From: Ruminococcus sp. AF46-10NS
Lineage (GTDB): Bacteria; Bacillota; Clostridia; Lachnospirales; Lachnospiraceae
DNA: 64,000 nt
Direction of reading: 5' to 3'
NCBI RefSeq assembly: GCF_003474435.1
Contig: NZ_QRNF01000019.1
Coordinates: 1-64,000 of the forward strand
Shown: piece after piece, positions 47,950 through 55,921 of the stretch
Layout: each line of letters starts with the position of its first letter
How positions within the stretch are numbered: position 1 is the stretch's first letter
Notes under the pieces: model-generated
Seen by the model: the letters and a program-made list of their open reading frames with translations, nothing else
Told to the model about the DNA's origin: nothing
Database searches by the model: none
Made by a program: the position numbers and the translations under genes

Positions 47950-49524
47950 ATGAACTTAATTATTAAACTGATTATCAGACCATTGCGATCGCTCCTGAAG
48001 TTATTATTTAATCGAATTTTTTATGTAGCACTTGCTCTTATTGTACAGCTGGCATGGTTGCTGATCGCTCTTTTCCGACTTATGGAATACTCCAGATGGG
48101 TGACCATCGGAATGCAGGCGGTTGGAGTTCTGCTTGTTTTTTGGATCGTAAATAAGAAAATCAATCCGTCCTATAAGCTTGCATGGACGATGCTGATACT
48201 AATTTTCCCGGTATTTGGCGGAACATTGTATCTTTTGTTTGGCAAGTCGAGGATCGGAGCTGTAATGGAGCAACACTATCAGAAACTGATCGATGAAACA
48301 TCAGAATATCTTGATGAATCAGAATGTACCAGAAAACATCTGATGGAAGATGATCAGTCCATGGCCATACAGTCAGAATATATATGGAAGTATTCCAGAT
48401 ATCCTGTTCATGAAAATACTTCTGCAGAATATTTTCAGGTAGGAGATGATATGTTCCCGGTTCTTGTACATGAACTTGAACAGGCGAAACATTTCATATT
48501 TATTGAATATTTTATAATTAATGATGGTGTGATGTGGCAGACGATTCTGAATATCCTTGAGAAAAAGGCGAAGGAAGGCGTGGATGTCCGACTGATTTAT
48601 GATGGATTTGGCTGTCTTACCACATTGCCATATAAATATTATGAAGAGATGCGTAAACGGGGAATTAAATGCCAGGTATTTAATCCTTTCCGCCCGATCC
48701 TTAATATTATTCAGAATAACCGTGACCACCGTAAGATCTGCGTGATCGACGGATGGACCGGTTTTACCGGTGGTATCAATTTGGCAGATGAATATATTAA
48801 TCAGCGGAAGCGTTTTGGGCACTGGAAGGATACTGCTGTAATGCTGAAGGGAGAGGGTGTCTGGAATATGACTGCCATGTTCCTGTATATGTGGGGAATT
48901 GTAACCAATACAGATACTTCCTCAGATTTCGCTAATTATGTGCCTCACAGATGGCATCCGGATGATTTTGAGGGAAGCGGCTATGTGCAGCCTTTCTGTG
49001 ATTCACCCCTGGATGATGAGGTCGTAGGTGAGAATGTTTATCTGAATATTATTAATCGTGCCAAGAACTATGTATATATCTGTACGCCATACCTGATCAT
49101 TGATAATGAGATGATGACCGCCCTTTGCCTGGCGGCCAAAAGTGGTGTGGATGTCCGGATCATGACACCTGGAATCCCGGATAAAAAAATGGTCTTTCTT
49201 CTGACCCAGTCTTATTATAAGCAGCTTCTGGAAGCAGGGGTAAAAATCTATGAATATCAGCCTGGATTTCTTCATGCAAAATCTTTTGTCTGCGATGACA
49301 AAGTAGGCGTTGTGGGAACCATTAATCTGGATTATCGTAGTCTTTATCTGCATTTTGAAGATGGTGTCTGGATGTATAAGAACGATGTGGTGCTGGATAT
49401 CCGTAATGATTTCCTGGAAACGCTGGAGTATTGCAACAGCATTGATCTGGAATTCTGTGCAAAAAGAAATATCGCAGTACGGGCTATGCAGAATGTGCTG
49501 AGGGTTTTTGCACCATTGCTGTAA
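47950..49524 (+). CDS. cls: Cardiolipin synthase (phospholipase D family)
   Basis: Cls joins two phosphatidylglycerols into cardiolipin in the membrane. The 524-residue protein has two N-terminal membrane segments (about 15-35 and 40-65, then one near 80-100) and two HKD motifs: HRKICVID (about residue 260) and HAKSFVCD (about residue 442). These are the catalytic His/Lys/Asp sets. Length and layout are standard. Confidence 0.94.
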   Translation: MNLIIKLIIRPLRSLLKLLFNRIFYVALALIVQLAWLLIALFRLMEYSRWVTIGMQAVGVLLVFWIVNKKINPSYKLAWTMLILIFPVFGGTLYLLFGKSRIGAVMEQHYQKLIDETSEYLDESECTRKHLMEDDQSMAIQSEYIWKYSRYPVHENTSAEYFQVGDDMFPVLVHELEQAKHFIFIEYFIINDGVMWQTILNILEKKAKEGVDVRLIYDGFGCLTTLPYKYYEEMRKRGIKCQVFNPFRPILNIIQNNRDHRKICVIDGWTGFTGGINLADEYINQRKRFGHWKDTAVMLKGEGVWNMTAMFLYMWGIVTNTDTSSDFANYVPHRWHPDDFEGSGYVQPFCDSPLDDEVVGENVYLNIINRAKNYVYICTPYLIIDNEMMTALCLAAKSGVDVRIMTPGIPDKKMVFLLTQSYYKQLLEAGVKIYEYQPGFLHAKSFVCDDKVGVVGTINLDYRSLYLHFEDGVWMYKNDVVLDIRNDFLETLEYCNSIDLEFCAKRNIAVRAMQNVLRVFAPLL

Positions 49525-49531
49525 AAACTCT

Positions 49532-49560
49532 TTGACAGACAAGTATAAATTCTGTATGAT
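49532..49560 (+). promoter_or_regulatory. Promoter of miaB
   Basis: TTGACA (49532-49537), 17 bp, TATGAT (49555-49560). It starts directly after the cls stop codon. Confidence 0.85.
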
Positions 49561-49597
49561 ATATCAGGCGGGAGTTTATAAAACTCCCGTCTGATAT
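49561..49597 (+). repeat. Long inverted repeat at the miaB transcription start
   Basis: The two 17-bp arms (ATATCAGGCGGGAGTTT and AAACTCCCGTCTGATAT) are almost perfectly complementary around ATA. The hairpin begins next to the -10, at the expected +1. There is no T-run after it, so it is unlikely to be only a terminator for cls. Confidence 0.75.
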
Positions 49598-49654
49598 TGT
49601 CTAACGAAGAATACCGCATAAGAATACATAAATAATTTTATTGGAGGAATCAAT

Positions 49655-51052
49655 TTGAGCCAGAATAAAGAAACGGAGCTTCAGCTTCAGTACATTGAGA
49701 AATGTAAGGAACTTCTTGCTAAAAACAGCACACGCCGCCCGACGTTCCATATCCAGAATGAGGGATGTCAGATGAACTCCATCCAGACGGAGTCCATTGC
49801 AGCTATTATGGAGAAAATGGGCTATGAGATGGTAGATACGGAAGATGCCGATGCCGTAGTGTTTAACACCTGTACAGTCCGTGAGAATGCCAACCAGAAG
49901 ATCTATGGACATCTGGGTCATTTAAAGAGCATTAAGCGCAGTCATCCGGATATGAAGATCGTACTTTTTGGCTGTATGATGCAGGAACATCATGTAGTGG
50001 AGAAGATCAGCAAGGACTATAAATATGTAAATCTTGTATTCGGAACCCACAACATCCATAAATTCCCTGAACTTTTTTACAGGGCACTGCAGACAGATGA
50101 GCAGATCATTGATATCTGGAAGGAATCCGATGAAATCGTAGAGGGTATGCCCACATCCCGCAAATATCCGTTCAAAACAGGCGTCAGCGTAATGTTTGGG
50201 TGCAATAACTTCTGCAGCTACTGTATCGTGCCTTATGTACGCGGCCGTGAGAAGAGCCGTGAGCCGCAGGCGATCATCCGTGAGATCGAAGAACTGGTAG
50301 CAGATGGAGTTACAGAGATTATGCTTCTTGGACAGAACGTCAATTCCTATGGAAAAACACTGGAAACACCGGTGACATTTTCACAGCTTCTTAAAGAAGT
50401 GGAGAAGATCGAGGGACTGAAGCGCATCCGTTTCATGACTTCACATCCGAAAGATCTTTCCGATGAGCTGATCCAGACCATGGCTGAGAGCAAAAAGATT
50501 TGTCATCACCTTCACCTTCCGCTGCAGTCCGGAAGCAGCAGAGTTTTAAAAGAAATGAACCGCCGCTATGATAAAGAGAAATATCTCCAGCTGGTAGATA
50601 AGATCCGTAAAGCGATTCCGGATATCTCTCTGACAACCGACATCATGGTTGGATTCCCGGGAGAAACAGAAGAGGACTTCCTGGAGACTCTGGACGTAGT
50701 AAGAAAGGCCAACTACGATACAGCCTTTACATTTATCTATTCCAAACGAAGCGGTACTCCTGCGGCAGGAATGGAGAATCAGGTACCGGAAGACGTTGTA
50801 AAGGATCGTTTCAGCCGTCTTCTTGCCCTTGTACAGGAGAAAGGCCGTGAGAATTCTTCGCGTTTCCAGGGAACTGTTCAGGAGATCCTGGTAGAAGATG
50901 AAAACCGTGAGAAAGGTACACTTACAGGACGTACCCAGCACAACCTGCTTGTACATTTCCCGGGAGATAAAGAGCTTATCGGTAAATATGTTAATGTAAG
51001 TCTGGATACCTGCAAAGGATTTTATTACTTCGGCCATATGGTAGAGGAATAA
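49655..51052 (+). CDS. miaB: tRNA-2-methylthio-N6-dimethylallyladenosine synthase
   Basis: MiaB adds a methylthio group to A37 of tRNAs. The 465-residue protein has the N-terminal Fe-S cluster Cys (QNEGCQMN, VFNTCTVR, FGCMMQE), the radical-SAM motif CNNFCSYC, and a C-terminal TRAM domain. It uses TTG or the like at 49655, behind GGAGG. Confidence 0.96.
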   Translation: MSQNKETELQLQYIEKCKELLAKNSTRRPTFHIQNEGCQMNSIQTESIAAIMEKMGYEMVDTEDADAVVFNTCTVRENANQKIYGHLGHLKSIKRSHPDMKIVLFGCMMQEHHVVEKISKDYKYVNLVFGTHNIHKFPELFYRALQTDEQIIDIWKESDEIVEGMPTSRKYPFKTGVSVMFGCNNFCSYCIVPYVRGREKSREPQAIIREIEELVADGVTEIMLLGQNVNSYGKTLETPVTFSQLLKEVEKIEGLKRIRFMTSHPKDLSDELIQTMAESKKICHHLHLPLQSGSSRVLKEMNRRYDKEKYLQLVDKIRKAIPDISLTTDIMVGFPGETEEDFLETLDVVRKANYDTAFTFIYSKRSGTPAAGMENQVPEDVVKDRFSRLLALVQEKGRENSSRFQGTVQEILVEDENREKGTLTGRTQHNLLVHFPGDKELIGKYVNVSLDTCKGFYYFGHMVEE

Positions 51053-51071
51053 GAACAGAAAATAAAAAAAG

Positions 51072-51109
51072 AGGAGACTGACCATATACGGATCAGTCTC
51101 CTTTTTTTA
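51072..51109 (+). terminator. Terminator of miaB
   Basis: GGAGACTGA pairs with TCAGTCTCC, followed by seven T. Confidence 0.85.
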
Positions 51110-51134
51110 TTTGTCTTTTTTATTTGACGTCTGG

Positions 51135-52145
51135 TTAAACACCATAAACTTCTTTGTTGTATTTATCAATCTCGTCATCAATGATCGGGTCCACATGCTT
51201 ATACAGGCATCCCGGACCGCCATAAGTGATACACGGGATGAAATGACCACCAGGGCCATAGCTCTGGCAGGCTCTTCTTACTTCCTTGCGGATTTCTTCT
51301 TCTGTGGAATCAGCGCGGTCAACGATGGCAGCATCAATACCGCCCATCAGAGTCATTCTGCCGTTCAGCTGTTTCTGAAGCTTCGGAATATCATTTTCCG
51401 GCAAAGCTCCCTGCCATATATCAATGCCAAGATCTACCATATCTTCAATGATCGGCTCCAGGAAAGAATCAGCGTGATGCATGACGATCACACCATGATC
51501 CTTCATGTATTTATAGGTTTTTGCATACTGTGGCTTGATAAATTCACGCCAGGTTTCCGGGCTGATAAAGAGAGAATGCTTGGAGCCCCAGTCATCATGG
51601 GACAGCATTACATCCGGTTTGATATAATCAACGATCAGCTTCATATACTGGAAACGGTATTCGCCGATGGCATTACAGAGATCCATCATATCTTCCGGTT
51701 CCAGAAGATAATTCATCAGCATATCCTCGAAGCCCATAAGAAAATGAAGTCTTTCGAATACACCGGTAGGCATGAAGGCCATAACAAGGTCACCGTTTGC
51801 GCGGATTTCATCAGCTTTTTTGATAAAAGGCTCCCAGAGAGCAGGATCGGAGCAGTTTGCCTGAAGATCCGGCATCACAAGCTGTTCCTTCCATTCGGTG
51901 ATGTCGCTGATCACCTTGTTTTTGTCAGTAACATGTGGCATGGCAGCAACCTGATTTGCAGGCCACAGGATTTCAGTACCAAAACGGTCGATCAGAGGAT
52001 CCATACCCGGATGACGGTTGCCACGGATATAGGATGCTGCTGGGTTAGGCGGATAAAAAACAGCACCTTCATATTGTTTTACAAGACGATCCGGTTTTCC
52101 GTCCGGTTTGATCGTTTCCAGAAAATTTTCTTTTGCTGATAACAT
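51135..52145 (-). CDS. Uroporphyrinogen decarboxylase family protein (URO-D-like)
   Basis: The 336-residue barrel protein belongs to the URO-D superfamily, which includes HemE and corrinoid methyltransferases such as MtaA. The position where MtaA-type proteins have a His-X-Cys zinc motif reads MHHADSF, so the usual Cys is missing. It is the second gene after a GPH-type transporter, 65 bp downstream of it. ATG 52145 (AAAGGAGG, 8 bp) is preferred to a TTG two codons earlier. It probably acts on a compound imported by the neighbour; the reaction is unknown. Confidence 0.82.
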   Translation of the reverse strand: MLSAKENFLETIKPDGKPDRLVKQYEGAVFYPPNPAASYIRGNRHPGMDPLIDRFGTEILWPANQVAAMPHVTDKNKVISDITEWKEQLVMPDLQANCSDPALWEPFIKKADEIRANGDLVMAFMPTGVFERLHFLMGFEDMLMNYLLEPEDMMDLCNAIGEYRFQYMKLIVDYIKPDVMLSHDDWGSKHSLFISPETWREFIKPQYAKTYKYMKDHGVIVMHHADSFLEPIIEDMVDLGIDIWQGALPENDIPKLQKQLNGRMTLMGGIDAAIVDRADSTEEEIRKEVRRACQSYGPGGHFIPCITYGGPGCLYKHVDPIIDDEIDKYNKEVYGV

Positions 52146-52210
52146 AAACAATTCCTCCTTTATAAAAACGTCTTAAAATTTATGTCTTATGTTTAACATC
52201 CTGTTAAATA

Positions 52211-53605
52211 TCAGTTTTTTCTTGCGTCAATCTCTGACTGATAAAAAGCAACCTTATCCTTGGTGATCCGGAATCCTACAAGAAGAAGGATCATTCCCAC
52301 AAGGCAGAAGATAGCAGGAACCAGTGCGAAAGCAATGGTCATTCCCTGACGTGCTGCACCCTCCAGGACAACACCGGATTTCCAGCCTACTGCGACCAGG
52401 CAGGCACTTAAGATGGTTCCTCGAAGGAAAACAGCAACCTTAAGTGGAAGATTCTGAAGTCCCATGATCCATCCGGAAGCATCCTTACCGCTTTTCCATG
52501 TGGCATAGACAACCGTATCTGCATACAGAGCAGGAGAAGCTGCAAAAGCCATTCCATAAAATACCTGTGCCAGAGTCATAAGACCGATAACTGTATAGGC
52601 ATTTCCATAGAAAAGATAGATCATAAACAATGCTGCCGCCATACCGCCGTAAGCCACGATCATGGTTGTACGGGAAGAAAGTGCTTTTGCGATAAAACGC
52701 ATGGTAAATGCTCCGATGATCGCACCGAGAGAGATACAGAAGGTATAAGTCACCATTAATCCCGGATTTCCCATGGCATCGCGGAAATAGTAGATTGCAG
52801 ATGCGGCAGTTACGAATTTTACACACCATTTAGCCAGGTCAGCCAGCATCAGGACCATAAGAGGTGGATTCTGGAAAAGAGAAGCAAACATTTCCGGAAT
52901 GGAAACCTTGGTCTTGTCATTTGCTTTTCCTGTAGCTTCTGTTTCGATCTCTTCATATCCTTCGGTCATTTTGAAATGTGCAAAATAGGTGACTACCATA
53001 AGTACGCCCAGACAGAACGCGGCAGCTGCAAATTTGTTTTTCTCGCCTACGTAGCCTGCCAGCAGTGTTGCAAAAGGAAGTCCCAGATAGGAGAACAGAA
53101 GTCCGCCTACATTATTCCAGGTTGCACGGGAAGAAGCAAGAATTGCTCTTTCCTCGGGAGTTTTTCCTACAACGCTGATCAGTGTTGCGTTTGCAACATA
53201 ACTGAAATTCCATACAACGTGTGAAGAAATGGATGCGATAATGATCACGATTGCGGATAAGATCTCGTTATCACTGATGCGGATGAACATGAATGCGTAC
53301 AGGAACGGAACCATCCATGGAACCAGGATCAGCCAGGAACGGTAGCGTCCCCATTTTTTTGCTTTCGTGCCGTTGATAATTCCTCCGTACAGCCAGGAAA
53401 GACAGGCATCTACAATAGTAAAAACAGAATTGATCACACCTGCGATTCCGGCACTGAACTGAGCCAGGTCAGTAAGGAATGTCATAAAGTAAAAAGTTTC
53501 GATATTACTCATCAGGACAAAGCCTGCGTCTCCGACTCCGAAAAAGTACTTCAGTGCGTTGCTGAGACCTTTTTTGCGTCCGGTTTCTTTTTTTTCATTT
53601 CCCAT
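52211..53605 (-). CDS. GPH-family (MFS-type) sugar/cation symporter
   Basis: The protein has about twelve hydrophobic segments and features of the GPH (glycoside-pentoside-hexuronide) family: LKYFFGVGDAGF at the start, GRYRSWL after segment 2, and the loop before the second half. The start is ATG 53605 behind AGGGGGG; the longer frame upstream has no signal of its own. It is first in a two-gene operon with the URO-D-like gene and divergent from a PucR-type regulator. The substrate is unknown. Confidence 0.85.
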   Translation of the reverse strand: MGNEKKETGRKKGLSNALKYFFGVGDAGFVLMSNIETFYFMTFLTDLAQFSAGIAGVINSVFTIVDACLSWLYGGIINGTKAKKWGRYRSWLILVPWMVPFLYAFMFIRISDNEILSAIVIIIASISSHVVWNFSYVANATLISVVGKTPEERAILASSRATWNNVGGLLFSYLGLPFATLLAGYVGEKNKFAAAAFCLGVLMVVTYFAHFKMTEGYEEIETEATGKANDKTKVSIPEMFASLFQNPPLMVLMLADLAKWCVKFVTAASAIYYFRDAMGNPGLMVTYTFCISLGAIIGAFTMRFIAKALSSRTTMIVAYGGMAAALFMIYLFYGNAYTVIGLMTLAQVFYGMAFAASPALYADTVVYATWKSGKDASGWIMGLQNLPLKVAVFLRGTILSACLVAVGWKSGVVLEGAARQGMTIAFALVPAIFCLVGMILLLVGFRITKDKVAFYQSEIDARKN

Positions 53606-53681
53606 AAAAATCCCCCCTGTTATCCAAAAAACAGTTTCCGGTTTCATAATAAAGCACATAAAGCACGTCGCGAGTACTTGC

Positions 53682-53701
53682 GGATCACTTTCCCGTGATC
53701 C
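53682..53701. promoter_or_regulatory. Inverted repeat in the divergent control region
   Basis: GGATCAC (53682-53688) and GTGATCC (53695-53701) form a 7-bp inverted repeat. It lies just upstream of the transporter gene, and AAAGCACA/AAAGCACG direct repeats follow toward it. Confidence 0.45.
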
Positions 53702-53792
53702 TGGATTTCTTCTGATGGGACAAGTATACAGCAGAATAAATGGTCCGTAAATCCGCACAGGGTTTCATTTTTTATGAATGTATTCAGACGTT

Positions 53793-53867
53793 TTGTACAA
53801 TCAGAGATGTAAACTTATACAAAAAACAATACTGTATTTCATGAATGTTTATGTTATAATTGTACAA
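53793..53867. promoter_or_regulatory. Two TTGTACAA palindromes before the PucR-type regulator
   Basis: The 8-bp palindrome TTGTACAA occurs at 53793-53800 and 53860-53867. The second copy is next to TATAAT (53855-53860), a likely -10 of the regulator gene. Confidence 0.45.
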
Positions 53868-53901
53868 ATGATCGAAATGACAGGAAGTAAAAGGAGAAAA
53901 A

Positions 53902-55482
53902 ATGCACAATAACAGTAATGATTATGACAATATATCCGAAAGGTTTCTTTTGAATGGCCAGATTCTGATTGACGAATTTGCGGATTCTTTTGCAGAGACT
54001 GCCCTGTTTGGAAGAGAAGATCCTTACCGGCTGACAGGTGTCCGTTTGTTTCAGAAAGAAATCACTTTATCCGAAAATTATATTTATCTTGCGACTGCCT
54101 CACAGGTTACAGAAGAATTCTGTCATTATGAAAACAGAACGTTTCTTATTGCAGGACAGACAGACTATCACAATTTTCATGAAAGCTGTGTTGTACTTAT
54201 GGTAGGTCGGCAGGAACAGTTTGCCGGGATCATGAATTCTGCACAGCAGGTCTTTGAGAAATACAGAGAATGGGACAGAAAGCTGCAGCTTTCCCTGAAT
54301 AGTGAAGCGCCTCTGGACAATATGCTGGAAGCAAGTGTTCCCATATTTAAGAATCCTCTTTTTGCTCATGATACGAATTTCTATATTCTGGCCTGTCCGT
54401 ACAGAACAGGTCCCATGTCTGTATGGGAGAGAGACTCCAGAACCGGAAGGATGATGGTTCCTCTGAATCTGATCCATGAGTTTAAAGTGGATCTGGAATA
54501 CTTAAGAACACTTTCCACAAAAGGACCTGATATTTACAATGAGGATCTCAGGGGGTATCGCATCCTGTATAGGAATCTATGGGTAAATGGAAGCTATGAG
54601 GGGCGGCTGTGCGTAAATGAGATCCAGACCGCGTTTCATCCTGGGAATTTTGCGGCATTACAGTATCTTGGTAATTTTATTGAGCTTTGCATTCAGCACC
54701 ACAATCTGTTTCATCTGAATCTGGGAACAGATACCCGACGCTTTTTTACGGATTTTCTGGATGGAAAGATCTCAGATCCGGCCAAGGTTCAGGACTTTCT
54801 GTATTTTCTTAACTGGAACAGAACGGACCGTTATCTCTGCCTGCGGCTGGAGGCAGAACAGCTGGATGAAAAAATGCATTCCTCGGTTGCAACACTGGGA
54901 CATATTGAATCCCAGATTCCGGAAGGCAGGGCCTTTATCTATCAGCAGGGAATCGTGGTGATCGTCAATCTTTCTTTTGAGAATTCCAGTGTTGCTCAGG
55001 TGATCAGCGGACTGGCGATTATTTTAAGAGAAGGACTATTTAAAATGGGGGCGAGTGCAGAACTTGCAGATTTTTTTCAGCTTCCCCAGGGGTATTTTCA
55101 GGCAAAAACAGCGCTTCATCTTGGCGAAAAATACGACAGCATGATCTGGTGTCACCGCTTTGACGAATATTTTCTGGAATACATTCTGGAAGAAGCGGGT
55201 GAAAATCTTTCGCCGAAGCTTTTGTGTTCCCATGCTCTGCATGTGCTGAAGGATTATGACAGCAAAAATAATACGGAGCTGTATAAAACCCTGAAGATCT
55301 ATCTCAAGCTGGAACGAAATGCACTTCAGACAGCAAAAGCTCTTTTCATACACAGAAGTTCTCTTTTCTACAGGATAGAGAGGATCACCCAATTGACAAA
55401 GATCAATCTTGACGATCCCAAAGAACGGCTGATCCTTCAGCTGTCCTATTGTCTGATGGAAGGTACAAAAACTTTTTCCTGA
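53902..55482 (+). CDS. PucR-family transcriptional regulator
   Basis: The 526-residue protein ends in the PucR C-terminal HTH: KIYLKLERNALQTAKALFIHRSSLFYRIERI (quoted in part), the HTH_30 pattern. The rest is an N-terminal sensory part and a GGDEF-like middle domain typical of CdaR/PucR proteins. It diverges from the transporter/URO-D-like operon and most likely activates it when the substrate is present. It precedes the copper unit by its own stop codon. Confidence 0.87.
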   Translation: MHNNSNDYDNISERFLLNGQILIDEFADSFAETALFGREDPYRLTGVRLFQKEITLSENYIYLATASQVTEEFCHYENRTFLIAGQTDYHNFHESCVVLMVGRQEQFAGIMNSAQQVFEKYREWDRKLQLSLNSEAPLDNMLEASVPIFKNPLFAHDTNFYILACPYRTGPMSVWERDSRTGRMMVPLNLIHEFKVDLEYLRTLSTKGPDIYNEDLRGYRILYRNLWVNGSYEGRLCVNEIQTAFHPGNFAALQYLGNFIELCIQHHNLFHLNLGTDTRRFFTDFLDGKISDPAKVQDFLYFLNWNRTDRYLCLRLEAEQLDEKMHSSVATLGHIESQIPEGRAFIYQQGIVVIVNLSFENSSVAQVISGLAIILREGLFKMGASAELADFFQLPQGYFQAKTALHLGEKYDSMIWCHRFDEYFLEYILEEAGENLSPKLLCSHALHVLKDYDSKNNTELYKTLKIYLKLERNALQTAKALFIHRSSLFYRIERITQLTKINLDDPKERLILQLSYCLMEGTKTFS

Positions 55483-55488
55483 CAGGTA

Positions 55489-55550
55489 TTGACAAATACC
55501 CCATTAGGGTATATATTGTTCTATGTAAAGTGAATACCCCATTAGGGTAT
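55489..55550 (+). promoter_or_regulatory. csoR-copA promoter with two CsoR operators
   Basis: TTGACA (55489-55494), 17 bp, TATATT (55512-55517). The palindrome ATACCCCATTAGGGTAT fills the spacer (55496-55512) and is repeated exactly at 55534-55550. It matches the G/C-tract form of CsoR sites. Confidence 0.88.
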
Positions 55551-55576
55551 TTTGAAAGAGAAAGGAGTGACAGCCT

Positions 55577-55888
55577 GTGACTGAAAAAGAAGCCTGTCCT
55601 TGCTGCAGTGAGAAACACACTGCACGTTCCGAGGAGGAGAAGAAGAAGCTGATCAACCGTCTGAAACGTATTGAAGGACAGATCAGGGGCATCATAGGAA
55701 TGATGGAGAATGATGCTTACTGCAACGATATCCTGATCCAGTCCGCAGCGGTCAATGCCGCAGTCAATGCTTTTAATAAAGAGCTGCTTGCCACCCATAT
55801 CCGTACCTGCGTTGCCAGAGATATCAGGGAAGGTAAGGACGAGACGATCGATGAGCTTGTAGCAACCCTCCAGAAGCTGATGAAATAG
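55577..55888 (+). CDS. csoR: Copper-sensing transcriptional repressor CsoR
   Basis: This 103-residue CsoR/RcnR-family repressor leaves DNA on binding Cu(I). The Cu ligands are Cys49, His74 and Cys78 (DAYCND, ATHIRTC). The N-terminus has an extra Cys cluster (ACPCCSEKH). GTG 55577 has AAAGGAG before it. It is the first gene of the copper unit and the two 17-bp palindromes upstream are its likely operators. Confidence 0.93.
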   Translation: MTEKEACPCCSEKHTARSEEEKKKLINRLKRIEGQIRGIIGMMENDAYCNDILIQSAAVNAAVNAFNKELLATHIRTCVARDIREGKDETIDELVATLQKLMK

Positions 55889-55921
55889 GGATAATATATT
55901 TTAGGAGGATATTAAGAGAGA

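Noticed and set aside
53606..53758. A 51-residue N-terminal extension of the GPH transporter
   Set aside because: The extension has no family similarity, holds the inverted repeat of the control region, and ATG 53605 has its own ribosome site.
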